A stretch of DNA of 64,000 nt from positions 806,501 through 870,500 of the forward strand of contig JAKFAO010000002.1 in the NCBI GenBank assembly GCA_021527695.1. Reading direction: 5' to 3'. This DNA is from Naematelia aurantialba (taxonomy: Eukaryota > Basidiomycota > Tremellomycetes > Tremellales > Naemateliaceae). A program made the translations under genes and the position numbers. Below are positions 11,333 to 25,936 of this stretch, in pieces (position 1 is the stretch's first letter; each line of letters begins with the position of its first letter). The notes beneath the pieces are model-generated. The model had not been told where the DNA came from, did no database searches, and saw only the letters and a program-made list of their open reading frames with translations.

Positions 11333-11803
11333 CGGGTTATCGGTATCGTGGTGCTGGTACTGAGAGAATAGCAGAGGGAGGGATGGAGGAGCCCCTTCGC
11401 CAGCGCTTCCCGAGGCGCCGCTGGTTTTGTCAGTGGGAGCGTCTTATGCCAAGCCCTGCGAGACTTACGCGGGGCAAAGATTCCGGTCAAAGATGCTTTT
11501 CTGGCTTGATTTGGCGTACATTCCGCTGGGACCTCGTGGGTAGTGGTTAGGTGTGGGTGTGTGGTGAATGTTGTAGCGTTATAGTCGTTGGATGTGATGA
11601 GTAGTGTGTGAGGGAAAGAAGGAGAGAGCAAGGAGAGAGAGAAAGGAAAGATCAGGCAGAACCCAGTCCACGTAATGCCACGTACGAGAAGTTTCCATAA
11701 CGCCGGCGATGACGGATTCGCCACCCGGCTATCTTTTCAAAGCAACGTTTGAACGCTTTGTTCCGATGTCTCGACTGCTCTCTTCCACCTTGTCACTTGT
11801 ATA
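11333..11803. promoter_or_regulatory. divergent promoter, antizyme and TMBIM gene
   Basis: The 471-bp interval separates the divergent antizyme (-) and Bax-inhibitor-like (+) start codons. A minus-strand frame of 135 codons runs through it (11724-11317), but it overlaps ORF1 of the antizyme in another frame, shows no protein-like pattern, and is taken as leader sequence. Confidence 0.45.
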
Positions 11804-12831
11804 ATGTCTTCACCACCCAAATACACCGACTCGCCTACCAAGGGATATGGCGCCGCCTCGACAGACGCGCCAGCCACTGAGCCGCTTCTTGCGGCGCAGG
11901 CTGGATCCAGCCGAAACGCATGGATGGACCAACCGGCCGAGGATGACCTCCCGGACGACTTCAAGATCGGTGTAACCGTCATCGACTGCGACGCTGCAAT
12001 CCGCCTCGCGTTCATCCGCAAGGTGTACGCGATACTCTTTGTCCAGCTCCTCGCAACGTCGCTCGTCGCGTTGGGACTTTCCACGCCGTCGGCCGTCGAG
12101 TTCACCAGTCAGCACGCGTGGATCATGTGGATCCCGATCCTCGGCAGCTTTGCGAGTCTGCTGGGCGTGTACTGGAAGAGGCACCAGCACCCGGCGAACC
12201 TGATCCTCCTGGGTCTGTTTACCATGTTCGAGGCGATGATGGTGGGAATCGTGACTAGCTACTACGAGAGTCGAATTGTGAGTCCAGTCCCCGTCTGCGG
12301 ATCACCCGCAGCCATCGAAACCTTGCTACAACCATCGAAGGCTTTGCTGCAGCCATCGAAACCTTACTGACGATTGCAGGTCCTACAAGCTCTCTTTATC
12401 ACACTTGGAGTCTTTACTGGTCTGACTCTTTTCACTTTCCAGACCAAGGTTCGTCAGATTACTCTTCATTAGACGGCTGCTGATCATCGTAGATTGACTT
12501 CTCCTCGTTCGGTCCCTTCCTCTTTGCAGGAATCATGGGCCTGCTCACCGCCTCGCTTGTCCAAATATTCCTTCCCTTCAACCAGAACCTCGATCTCGGC
12601 ATTGCCGCGTTTTCGGTGCTGCTGTTCTCCGGCTTTGTGCTGTACGACACCCAGCAGATCATGAAGCGCTTGTCAGTGGATGAGCACATCCTAGGGGCGA
12701 TCTGCTTGTATTTGGACGCACTCAATCTCTTCCTCAGCATTCTTAGAGTTGTGAGTGTCTGGCGACATGTCCGGATTGACAAGACGGCGAGCTGACTTGT
12801 CGTTCAGCTCAACAACTCGAACGAGCGCTAG
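11804..12831 (+). CDS. BXI1: Bax inhibitor-1 / TMBIM (lifeguard-type) membrane protein
   Basis: Multi-pass endomembrane protein of the Bax inhibitor-1/TMBIM family, linked to calcium leak and stress or cell-death control. Four exons (11804-12277, 12380-12448, 12493-12750, 12808-12831) sum to 825 nt, 274 aa. A hydrophilic N-terminus of about 65 residues (SSPPKYTDSPTKGYGAAS) is followed by FIRKVYAILFVQLLATSLVA, the family entry motif, and seven hydrophobic segments. The late GFVLYDTQQIMKR and DALNLFLSILRVLNN motifs carry the Asp residues conserved in the family near the C-terminus. The last exon encodes only LNNSNER. The first intron contains three imperfect copies of an 18-20 nt unit (CCATCGAAACCTTG-like). 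Confidence 0.92.
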
Positions 12832-13475
12832 TCTCGCTTTTCGTTACTTTTACGACCTCATAATTTTGTTTTCCTTTTGCTCTTGCGAAGAACGTTACGT
12901 ATGCATGCTTGTACCGTGTCTCTCTGCCGCCATGCCATCGCAGATGCTTGCTGTCCAGACGCTGTAAACCGGATGCAGGTGCGAAATCCAGAACGATTTT
13001 GATCCCGACCGGCTCTGAGACATCTTTCTGTCGCGTTTTCCGTTTATCGGTCCATGGATCCGCAACGGTAACGTAACGCTTGGCCGCTAACCTGCATGCG
13101 GTAGCGAGCATGACACTCGTGCTCGACCTGGTGAATGGCCATGTAGTTGAAGTGGGACGACGGCGCCGCTTGTGGCGGAAGATCGCAAACTGGTTGTTTT
13201 CTTGCGGATTTCGAACCGCAAGGGGGTCGTCCACGACTCGGTGCCGGATGGGGACTGACAGATCCTCCAGACTTTGCACTGAGGAGAGAGGATATATACT
13301 CACCTCTGCGGCTGACGAAAGCCCATCACTCACTCGTTCCTCTTCTCATTGTCTTCTACCTGAGCTACATCCAACAACGCATACACCTCCCGCTTCAGCC
13401 GCTTCAACTTCCTTGCTTAGCCACATCTCCATCTTACTTGCTTCTCAAGTACTCTAATCAGTGCCCACTTGCAAG
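12832..13475. promoter_or_regulatory. 3' flank of TMBIM gene and protease promoter
   Basis: Intergenic, 644 bp. A TATATA box at 13293-13298 is the best core promoter for the aspartic protease, whose ATG is about 180 bp downstream after a pyrimidine-rich leader. No gene is seen. Confidence 0.5.
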
Positions 13476-15529
13476 ATGCTCAGCTCACAGCTTATCGTCC
13501 TCTTCTCCCTGCTCCACCCGGCGCTTTCCAAGCCCGTGCCACTTCCCGACACACCCTCCCCCTCATCCGCACCAACCGTGATCCCCCACGTACCACGCTC
13601 GCCTCTCCGGCTCGCGTTACGACAATCCGACGAAACGGTCTTTGATGCTATCACTGCATCATTGGTGCAGCATGAGCTCCAGAGCGTCAGGAACAAGTAC
13701 GCCAAGGCCATGGAGTTTATTGGTGGTGTCCAACTGGCCGAAGTCGATGCCAGTCTCGATCCCGGCATGCTCGTCGCACCTCTCGGTGCGGCCCAAGGTT
13801 CTTCCACCTTGAGGGGCAGCTCCGATATCTCCACAGGGGCGACTTTGGCTGTCCCGACTTCCATGTCAACTGCCGGTTTCGCCACTACCACTCCAAGATC
13901 CACGTCAGCCTCCACGGATGCAGCGTTACCATTGTCAAGTGCCGCCAGTGGTGAGCCATCGTCGCCTACTCTGGGGGTACCCATGTCTGCCCCGGCTCCG
14001 GATGAGAGTGCGCCAACGCTCTCTCTCCCGGAATTGCTGAACGCCACCGCCGACTTGGTCGAGCGCGGCTCGTCCCCGCAAGTCGCCCTGACCGACTACA
14101 TGTCTGGCTCTATGGATGTGCTGTACTACGGCAGCTTGTCAATTGGGACTCCGGCGCAGTCGCTCACTGTCGACTTTGATACTGGCAGTGCGGATCTTTG
14201 GGTACGTCTCATTCCATCTACCCCAGGAGAGAATTGTACTGACGCCGGCAGCTCCCGGTCAATTGCGGCAATTGCAACAGCCAGCAATTCGACGCCACCA
14301 AGTCGACCTCGTACCGCACCAATGGCGACTCGTTCTCAGTAGAATACGTATGTGGAACCTCTCTCCACTGCATTTGGGGTGCATGTAACTGACAACCCCA
14401 GGGCTCTGGTTCCGTTTCTGGGATTCTCGCGCAAGAGTCCGTGTCCTTGGCCAACACAGCCGTCGCGGGCCAGTACTTTGGTGCAGTCAACTCTGAATCC
14501 GACGATTTCGCATCCAACCCCAACTCTGGTGTCATGGGTACGTTGGTCACTTGAATATCTTCGCCAGTGCTGATTGAGTCAGGCATGGCGTTTTCGAGTA
14601 TCTCGAGCTCCGGCAAGCCAACGTACTTTGAGAACCTCATGGCGAATAAAGCTGTCTCCAACCCGTACTTTGGCTTCCACCTGACCCGCCGTCAGGCCCA
14701 AGGTTCAGCCGTGAGTGTTCTGCCAGCCTCCTCTTCATTCTCCTTCCTACCACCATGACGCCGCAGTGGCCGTCGGCGCCTTCTTCCACCATAAGAAATT
14801 GTTGGGAGTATTTCTGACGACGAACAGGTCTGCATTGGATGCTACGACTCGTCCAAGTTCACCTCGAGCATCTCGTGGCTCCCCGTCGTCTCACAGAGCT
14901 ACTGGTGCGTCAGCATGACTGGTTTCTCGGCAAACGGCAACCAGAAGAATGCGCTCAACTCGTCTCTCATCGGCGTGAGTCCCCCATCCACTGGACTCAC
15001 CGTTTGACGTTCTCAATCTACTCGAAGCGTTCGGGTGCTGACGTCCATTTCTTATCTTAGGCGATCGACACTGGAACCACTTTGATCTACGTGCCCACTG
15101 CCGTCGCCGACTCGTTCTACGCCCAAATCCCAGGAGCCGGACGCGCCGACTCGATTGGAGCAGGGTTCTACCAGTTCCCTTGTCGGGCTTCCTATTCGGC
15201 TTCCCTCAGCTTTGCCGGCAAGGCGTTCTCGCTTGCTCCGGTCGACTTTAACCTGGGCAAAACCAGCTCCCAGAGCAGGTGAGTGCCCAATCCCACTCAC
15301 ACTCTGTCCACCATCCCCAAGACCACCTCGATCCGCCCTTGGCGTGAAATTGTGGCAGCGCTGACTCGGCCGCAGCATGTGCGTCGGCGGCGTCTTGGCC
15401 ATGGGAGACGGCTTCCCCGATAACCTCGCTATCGTCGGCGACGAGTTCTTGAAGAGCTGGTACTCTGTCTACGACTACTCGGGCAACTCGCGCGTCGGGC
15501 TCGCCAGCAGCATCAACAACAGCAAATGA
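13476..15529 (+). CDS. secreted pepsin-like aspartic protease (A1 family)
   Basis: Extracellular or vacuolar aspartic endopeptidase. Seven exons (13476-14201, 14252-14347, 14402-14537, 14583-14710, 14828-14974, 15061-15278, 15376-15529) sum to 1605 nt, 534 aa. The start at 13476 gives a clear signal peptide (MLSSQLIVLFSLLHPALS); an in-frame Met five codons earlier would only add PTCK. A Ser/Thr/Ala-rich propeptide of about 190 residues precedes the mature domain. Mature motifs: YYGSLSIGTPAQSLTVDFDT with GSADLW (first catalytic Asp), NCGNC, YGSGSVSGILAQ (flap), AIDTGTTLIYVP (second catalytic Asp) and FLKSWYSVYDYS near the end. The propeptide is long compared with pepsin. Its neighbours suggest no operon-like link. 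Confidence 0.93.
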
Positions 15530-15891
15530 GTTGAGGTCGAGATCTGCCATTGGGTACTCGTATGTCGCCACTTCTGGATCAGGCATAGAAGGGGATTGGA
15601 GAAAACAGCATTTCAGTAACATATAGACTTCTTAGATCTCATACATCATGCACATGATCTCACGCCGCTGCTTTGATCCAATTGTCTATTCTTGAGAGTA
15701 CTTCGTTGGCATCGTTTGTACATACTGCGCCTCACGTCTATCGTCAAGTGAGAGCGCTCACCGGCCGACTTGACGCACGGGCCATTCCCACGTGGCGTCG
15801 GCACACTGACCTCCACCTTGTCCTCGGCCACATACTGCCCTTTCCTCACATCGTAATCTCCTGGAGACCGTATCACCACCGACTCTCAGCC

Positions 15892-18800
15892 ATGACAGCG
15901 CTGGCTCCCCTACCCGTACACAGCGATGCGTTCTCCGAGTACCGCCCTAGTGCAGCTGCCCATACCGATTTCGTCGTGGGCGATCGTAGTACCGCGGCCG
16001 GGTCGTCGGGTCCCCGGGTGATCAAGCTCTCTCTCAAGGGTGAGCCTTGCGTCCACATCTGCCCATCGCTCCCATTTATCCCCACATCTCCCCCTTTTCA
16101 CTGCTGTCACTATCTGCCTACCCCGCTGGTATGGCGATGGCTCATACCGTTCGTTAGCACGAGCATCCAAACCGTCCTCGTCGAACGATCTGTCCGTCGT
16201 GGTCGATTCCATCGCCCCCATCCTAGCGGGTTCGACTCCCGCCCAATCGTTCCACCACATCTCGGCCGCGTTGCATAGAATTGTCGTTCCTCCTCAAAAT
16301 GAGGGGGAGACGATCTATGCACGGCTCCGGACCGAGCTGGTGCGCAGCGTGGCTGGGCTGACTCGAGAGTGGAGGGGAGCGATTCTGGCTCGAGAGACGG
16401 GGTGGCTGGAGAGGCTCGTCCAAGATTGGAAGGGGTGGGAGGCTCGTGTGGTAAGTTGCATCTCACAGGCCAAGGAGCGGTGGGAGGGACGCCGTTTGGA
16501 GTCCGGCCACAGGCGTCGTTTCGAACCTGACGACAAAGATGTCTCAGCGTCAAGAGACAGCGACGTCGCCGCGGCGTGGATGGCAGGGCCGTCATTCTGA
16601 ATCCCTGTGTACGGTTGGACAACGCTGACCCCCTCAGAATCTCCTAGCATCTGTGTATGTGTATCTGGACAGAGTTTACTGCCTCGAGAGCAATGGAATT
16701 CAGTCGATCCGGTGAGAACGACAACGGCGCCACCAACGGGCATGGCTGACCTAGCACTTTTAGCGACCTGGCCATCGAGACCTTTCGCAAAGGCGTCTGG
16801 GAGAACGAGCTGCTATTTGGCAAGACTAGAGATGACGTGCTCGCGTGGGTCACGACAGAACGGGAAACGTCCAGGTAGGCCCTGCTTCACCAGGGACATG
16901 GCTGTAGCTGATTAGCCTAGCCTAGACGAATCTTTACGGGCCATCATTGCCCAAGTAACATCTATAAGTCGCTTACTGGGTACATACGACTCGCTCTCGG
17001 CGCCATACCTCGATTTGGCAGTGTCTTATTACGATGACGCCTCGGCTGCGCATCTCGCCAACGTCGCAAATGGCACCATGTCAGCCACGCGATACGTCGA
17101 GTGGGTGCTCGAGAAGGCCGAGGAGGAGGGCGAGCGGGCACGCAAGTGTCTAGACCCAGACGGGCACGATGCGGAGCGGGTGGTTGCTATCGTGCGGATG
17201 GAAGCGGGTGAGAAGCGGAGTGCGGAGGTCGTTAGACGGTGTAAGTGCTTGCCACCGAGGTACGACTGCCACTGATGCACACAGCGACGGACGAGGCGAT
17301 GGATATCTCCGATGCAAAGGCGCTGGCATCGTTGTACCGATTTACAGTGGACGTTAGTGTCTTCGGCATGTTGGTGAAGGCCTTGCAGGGTCATATCGAA
17401 GTGGGTATCTGTGCCACATGCGTTTCCATCACTGACTCTCTGTAGGATCGCCTACGAAAGCTCATCTCAGATCCCGCCAATGACCCGCAGATGATCGAGC
17501 GGACTTTGACCATGAAGCGGTTTGCAGACCAGGCCGTTGCCGGCTTGTTCACCATCGAGGCAGCAGTAAAATCGACAGAGGAAGTCAAGGAGACTGTCGG
17601 CCCAGCTTATCCTGGGGTAGCTGCATCCAGATTGACCAGCGACGAGGAAGAGCGGAAGATGGAGCTGGAAGATGCGATCCGGCAGGGCTTCAAGGCGGGT
17701 ATGGGCAGTCGTCAGAATGCTCCAGCAGAGTGGATTGGTGAGCATATGTTCCACATCCTAATGTTGAAACGCTAATGGTTGCAGCCAAGCACCTAGATGT
17801 CGTAATGCGCCGAGGTCAGGGGGCCGGCACAGAAGCTGGCTTCAATGCACTGCTTGATGAGATCGTCGCGCTCATCGGCTTTACGAAAGACAAAGACGTT
17901 TTCAAGGCGTTTTACTCGACTCAGCTGGCGAAGCGCTTGCTGCTCAACAAGAGTGCGAGCGATGATATGGAGCGAAACATGATTCTCAAGCTGCAGCGAG
18001 AGATGGGCGAGGAGTTTACGAGTGGAGATATCATGATGAAGGATCTTCAACTATCGGAGACGTGAGCATCTAGTCCGCGTTCATAGCTGACAGTCAGGCT
18101 CGTGAAAGCCTATCAATCGGCGCAGGCGAAAAATCCCGACCAGTTTGTCGACGCTGGCAACTTTGCCGCCAACGTGCTTACCGAGTCGGCGTGGCCGGCA
18201 TACCCCCTACTGAAAGATGGATGGAATTTCAAACTCACCCCGGACCTTCAAGCATCGATTGATGCATTCACAAGCTGGTATGCTACGCAACACAAGAATC
18301 GACAGCTGTCGTGGCGCTGGCAGCTGGCGACAGTGACGCTTTCTGGACGCTTTGCGAGTGGGAAATACGAAATTGGCGTGTCGCTCTTCCAAGCCGTTGT
18401 CATGATGCAGTTCAACGAAGAGGATGCTTTGACGTTCAAGGAAATCAAGGAGCGCACAGGCATTGGTGCGTTGAACGTCGACAGCACAGGGCTTTCTCGC
18501 TGATGGGATCAGAATCATCCGAGCTGGTACGGACCTTGCAATCGCTCGCTTTGGGGCGCAAAGGCACCCGAGTGCTGCTCAAGAAACCGCCCGGAAAGGA
18601 GGTCAACCCTACCGACGTCTTTGCGTACAACAAGGGTTTCACGTCGGACCGAATCAAGTTCCGCATCAACCAGATCCAACAAGACCTGTCTGCCGAGGAG
18701 TCACGCGCCACCAACGAGCAAGTTGCGATTGACCGGGTATCTGTACTCGAGGCGACGATTGTGCGGATCATGAAAGCGCGCAAGAAGATGACGCTGCAGC

Positions 18801-18946
18801 TGTTGATCGATCAGGTGGTGACGGATGTCAGTAAGCGGTTCCCGCCGGACGTCAAGGAGATCAAGAAGCGGATGGAGAGTTTGATCGAGAGGGAGTTTTT
18901 GATGCGTGATGAGGAGGATAGGAATCTGCTGCATTATCTGGCGTAG
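15892..18946 (+). CDS. CUL4: cullin, CUL4-like scaffold of a RING ubiquitin ligase
   Basis: Elongated scaffold that joins a substrate adaptor to a RING protein and E2 enzyme. The gene has about ten short introns. The N-terminus shows cullin-repeat text (SVYVYLDRVYCLESNGIQSI, then TFRKGVWENELLFG). The cullin homology domain is clear: DVFKAFYSTQLAKRLLLNKS, NMILKLQREMGEEFTSGDIM, YEIGVSLFQAVVMMQFNEED, ELVRTLQSLALGRKGTRVL. The C-terminus has RIKFRINQIQ, the neddylation site context ATIVRIMKARKK and a winged-helix end FLMRDEEDRNLLHYLA. RIKxNQIQ and the TLQSLA region favour CUL4 over CUL3, but the family assignment is by eye. A GTGCGT intron near 18470 is needed to join KERTGI to ESSELV. ATG 15892 is the first in-frame Met of exon 1. 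Confidence 0.88.
16226..16242 (+). other. tRNA T-arm look-alike inside the cullin gene
   Basis: A perfect 5-bp stem with a TTCGACT loop occurs in coding sequence for ILAGSTPAQ. No matching acceptor or anticodon arm exists around it, so it is not a tRNA gene; it is recorded so that it is not mistaken for one. Confidence 0.6.
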
Positions 18947-19278
18947 GGTGCGTTGGGCGAATGCGTCGAGTAAGGTGCTCTCAGCATCGAGCCTAGATGC
19001 CACTATGGTGTATCGTGTTGTGGTGAATCGAAAGAGTATCAACATGTATCATTCCTGTGCGGGTGACATCAGTCGGCTCAGGAACAGCTGCTGGTGCGTC
19101 ACCACTCACTCGTCTTTCCAGCCTCGGCCTCATCTTGGAACACGTTTGACAAGCCTTGTGTTGTCTGCATTGTTATATACTGTCACTCTGCTGTGGATAC
19201 ATAGACACGGTAGACGCTTGCTCTCGTTCATATTCCCATTCCTCTCCTGCATACTCACACGCACACGCACTGTGGATA
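18947..19278. other. intergenic, cullin 3' end to amylase start
   Basis: The 332-bp spacer holds the cullin 3' flank and the amylase promoter and leader; a TATATA-like string occurs at about 19175. No gene is seen. Confidence 0.4.
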
Positions 19279-22276
<2,998 letters not shown>

Positions 22277-22410
22277 AGTGTAGAGTGATAGACGCTCGCC
22301 GCCCTTGCGGGAGTGTGAGATGTGGGCTGATTGTGGTGTTGGTACCATGCTCGGTTTCAGATGCATTGCTTGCCCGTGGATGTACGTAGGCAATGTTGTG
22401 GAGTGACTCG

Positions 22411-22443
22411 GCTGTTGCTGTTGCGGTCGCTGTTGCTGTTGCG

Positions 22444-22525
<82 letters not shown>

Positions 22526-22531
22526 TTGTTG
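22411..22531. repeat. (GTTGCT)n hexamer array
   Basis: About twenty copies of a GTTGCT unit, with a few GTTGCG and GTCGCT variants near the left edge. It lies past the amylase stop codon. Confidence 0.95.
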
Positions 22532-22738
22532 TTTCTACGGTTGACTGTGCGCTTAAGTGGCCTGAGATCTCGAATGAGCGGCTCGTGGTGGCCCCGTGTC
22601 AAGCGGAATGGACAACACGTCTCATGCGCATACATGGACGTAAACGCAAAAAGTCATACCCGCGTACAACAGACCCCAAAACCGAGGGTAAAGAAACAAC
22701 CGTGACTCGCGTTACCATATGTTCCAGCGCCTCCAACT

Positions 22739-22836
22739 CTCTCCCTCCTCCCTCCTCCCTCCTCCCTCCTCCCTCCTCCCTCCTCCCTCCTCCCTCCTCC
22801 CTCCTCTCCTCCCTCCTCTCCTCCCTCTCCCCTCTC
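22739..22836. repeat. (CTCCCTC)n heptamer array
   Basis: About ten copies of CTCCCTC followed by interrupted copies, all pyrimidine on the + strand. It ends some 60 bp short of the stop codon of the minus-strand gene. Confidence 0.95.
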
Positions 22837-22895
22837 TCATCCCTCGGCCGTGCTCCGTCGGAGCCGCGCTGACCTCGTTACCACCCTGCCTCTCG

Positions 22896-24904
22896 CTATT
22901 CCTTGACGACGACGTCCCACGTGCGCCCGCTGGACTCTGCAAACTCCTTGACGAGGCCCCTGCCGAACACGGCGACGTGCGCGACGGGACAGCACATGCC
23001 GAGCTCGATAGGCCACGCGAAGCGCTCGACGACGTCGACGTCGAGCTTCTTCGCTGCGCCGAGATGGTCCTCTGGCGCCGGCAGGGCCTGGTCCGACAGC
23101 TCGCCCGTGATCGCCGCGTCAAAGGTGGCGGGATACCAGCGGCGCAAGAGCCGGATCGACAGGTGGTGCCGTGCCGTCTGCAGGGTCTGCGCCGCCTTGA
23201 GCGACTGCGCGGTCGCATGCGCGATGAGCGCCAGCAGGTCGGGCGGCACGGCCGACGCCGAGCTCGTCGATGTAGGCGAGTGCTGGTGGGTCGGCGGGGA
23301 CGGGTCCTGGTTCTGGTTTTGGTGTTGGTGTTGGTTTTGGTTTTGGTGTCGGTTTTGGTGTTGGTGTTGTGTGTGGCCCGACGTCGTCGGCGGAGAGTTG
23401 GAGGTGGTGCTGTCGGGCGGTGAAGGGCCGTGTGAGGGGTTCGCAGCGAGCTGTGCCCCGCGCCGCGACAGCTGGGCAAGCTCCTCGGCCGACACGTGAT
23501 ACAGCACGACCGCCTCGATCAGGTGCCTGCAGCGTCAGCACGGTCGAGGTGGTGGATCTCCCAATATGCGAGGTCGCAGCACTCACATCAGCCCGACCAT
23601 ACCCCGCGCCTTGCCCCGATCGTCGTCCGACTCGTCTATCCTCCGAGCAAACTTCTCCCAACTGCCTCGGACGAAATCGCGCAATCCCCGACTCTCATCG
23701 TACCGCGACCCCCTCGCGTGGCCACTCCCGCTCTGCTCTTCGCAGTGATATGCGTACAGCCACAGCAGCGCTGCGTCGGTGAGGCACAACAGGCCTTTGA
23801 GCCCGTCGGCGGGCAGCCGCGCTCGGTATTGCGGTCGCGCGGACTCCGAGCGCTGGTACGCGTCTCCGTGCCGTTTTAGAATCAACGCGCGAGCGCGGTA
23901 GCTGCTTGCGTCAGTAGAGGTTTGTAGAGCGGAACGCGCAGCGGAAAGCAGATGTTGGAAGAATGAGGGAACGGTTGTTGCGAGGATTTGAGACAAAATG
24001 AACAGCAGGAAGAGCTCTCCAGCCGTCCTGGTGGCCAGGAAGGAAGACTTTCGCAATGTGATAGGAAGACACTCACTCCACCGCTGCATCCCTCCATTGA
24101 TCCCTGGACCACCCCGCCTTGCCCTTCTTTGCTCGCGCTTCGTTCCCCTCTCCCTCTCGGCTATCATCTCGATCCCGTTCGACCTCATTCCTCAACCCGG
24201 ACTTCTTCATCCCTGCCCCCGGACTACTCTTCCGTTTCTTGCCGGACGTGCCCTCCAGACCTAGTCCTAGTCCGATCGGCGCTGGGTTGGCATTGTCTTC
24301 TGTGTCGTCGCTTGATGAATATGATGCCGAATCGCGAGAGCTCCGCCGGCGTTTCTCTCGCCTCGCGTAGTCTGAAAACGTTGATAACGTTTTGATGGCG
24401 TGAGGCGGGCTTGGTGATGGGGTCGGCAGGAAGTTTGGAGGGAGGGCGGCGGGCAGCGGCGCGGGAAGGTTGCTGAGGATCTACGGCTCGTCAGCAGTGA
24501 TCAGTACACCGGGGAGACTCGTAGAGTTGCGCTAGGTCAGAGCGGTGCATGCCGGGTGAGGACATGAAGAGTTGTGCATGGGAAAAGGACGACCGACGTA
24601 CCTTGAGGATCGCCTGGGCGTCCTTGGAAGCAGTCTCCCTCACTTCGTTCCGGAGCTGACTGCCTCTACGCTCCATAGCGCTCACTCTTGGCGTGAGAGG
24701 AGATGCCGGTCTGCTCGAGGAAGTCGAGTGAGATCGCTGGTGGGACGAGCTGCCGGGGAGGGCTGGAGAGCCAGGCCGTGGGCTGTTGCGGGGAACGAAG
24801 GACGGGGATGCCGCGTGCAGCGGGGGTTTGCCGACGGACATTGCACGTTGACTTGACCGAGTGTCGAGAGATCTAACGGAGACCAATTTCCAAGGAGAGT
24901 CCAA
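22896..24904 (-). CDS. unrecognised fungal protein with Q/N/H-rich tract
   Basis: I do not recognise this protein. Four exons (24904-24602, 24480-24077, 23901-23587, 23526-22896) sum to 1653 nt, 550 aa; a Met at 24841 would give 529 aa. The first 200 residues are low complexity: Ser/Pro-rich, then a basic stretch (YARREKRRRSS) and GKKRKSSPG, which could be nuclear localisation signals. The middle is predicted helical (WSRDQWRDAAVDYRARALIL and GLKGLLCLTDAALLWLYAYH). A tract of His, Gln and Asn (about 23290-23375) interrupts the C-terminal half, after which an ordered region ends with AHVAVFGRGLVKEFAESSG. The two-helix arrangement followed by a linker and a further helical part hints at a nuclear regulatory protein, but that is speculation. 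Confidence 0.7.
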
Positions 24905-25203
24905 GACCTAGAGCAGAGAAAAGGAGGCGAGAGAAAGAGTGATCAGGAGGAAACCGAGCAGTAAGGGGGATGTCAGTGATGAGGGGGGGGGTTCCAGCCA
25001 GGAAAGTTGGTTGTGAAGGCGGGCTTGGCGGAGGATTGTGGATGGCACAAAGGGAGCGCCTGATCGTCAAGGGGTCCGAGGGGTCGAGGGGTCGGCGGGA
25101 TCAGACGTGAGACGTGAGATGTGAGGCGTGAGACAGTGGGCGCCGTTGCTGCGTCGCTCGCACGGGTATGAATGGAGGTCCGATGAGCGCGCGGAGAATG
25201 GCC

Positions 25204-25246
25204 GGTGACGGGTGACGGGTGACGGGTGACGGGTGACGGGTGACGA
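25204..25246. repeat. (GGTGACG)n heptamer array
   Basis: Six near-perfect tandem copies of a 7-nt unit, in the putative leader or promoter of the minus-strand gene that starts at 24904. Confidence 0.9.
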
Positions 25247-25802
25247 GTTGTGTTGGTGTCGTGCGTTTTGCGTCGCGGAATGAATGAGTAGGTCGTTGTG
25301 GTTGATGATGCCAAAGAGTAAATGAGCAAGGTGCTGTGGCTGGCCGCGGGCTCTTCCGGACGGTTCGGCAATCCGCAATGCGATGACCAAGGAGGGTGAT
25401 GGGAGGAGGGGTGATTTGAGGAGGCCTGCAACGCTCCCACGCTGTGAGACACTTGCTCTCCTCTCCCTCTGTGGCTCTCTTTGCGTGTGGTGAGATGAAT
25501 GCGATGCGCAGAGAGACGATGAAGAAATCCCAAAAGGTATGAGAAGAATGCGCAGAGGATATTTTCCAACTCCGTTGAGGATTGCATGCCAACTCGGTCA
25601 ACGACCGGGAACTCTGGCGTCGCACGTCGGGGCTGCACTCTTTAAAATTCCAGCCTCTCGGGTTTCCGCCCGCGTCGGCCCCCCTGGGTGCACGGTGAGA
25701 GACTCCCGAGGTGCGGGGCTTCCGACATTTCGGCAGATCATACATGGGTAAGCTTCCTGTCTATCTCTACATAGACACCAGTCACTCTCTACCACCAGTC
25801 AC

Positions 25803-25936
25803 ACCCGGGAGGAAGATAGGAGGAAGGCAGTAAGGAAGGAAGAAGGAAGCAAGGAAGGAAAGAAGGAAGCAAGGAAGGAAGCAAGGAAGCAAGGAAGGAA
25901 GGAAGCGGGAGACGAGGCAGGAACGGAGGAAGCAAG
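25803..25936. repeat. (GGAAG)n / GCAAGGAAG purine-rich repeat
   Basis: An almost pure purine strand of GGAAG and GCAAGGAAG units, interrupted by occasional C. Such polypurine/polypyrimidine runs can adopt triplex structure; no function is evident. Confidence 0.8.

Larger units (their letters stand above)
22277..22895. other. convergent intergenic region with two minisatellites
   Basis: The 619-bp space between the 3' ends of the amylase (+) and the unrecognised Q/N/H-rich gene (-) is mostly repeat: a GTTGCT hexamer array and a CTCCCTC heptamer array, given separately. Frames that read through these arrays (poly Val-Ala or poly Leu) are artefacts. Confidence 0.7.

Noticed and set aside
11317..11724. 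135-codon minus-strand frame upstream of the antizyme
   Set aside because: It overlaps antizyme ORF1 in another frame, is biased in composition and looks like transcribed leader.
16226..16242. Perfect T-arm-like hairpin GCGGG-TTCGACT-CCCGC
   Set aside because: The seven bases after it have no partner upstream for an acceptor stem and no anticodon arm is present; it lies in the cullin reading frame.
22393..22872. Open frames with long Val-Ala or Leu runs
   Set aside because: They are translations of the GTTGCT and CTCCCTC arrays and contain no other protein-like sequence.
25101..25745. Overlapping minus-strand frames of 100-220 codons
   Set aside because: Three frames over the same DNA, rich in Arg, His, Ser and Pro from the GGTGACG repeat; no conserved motif or start context.
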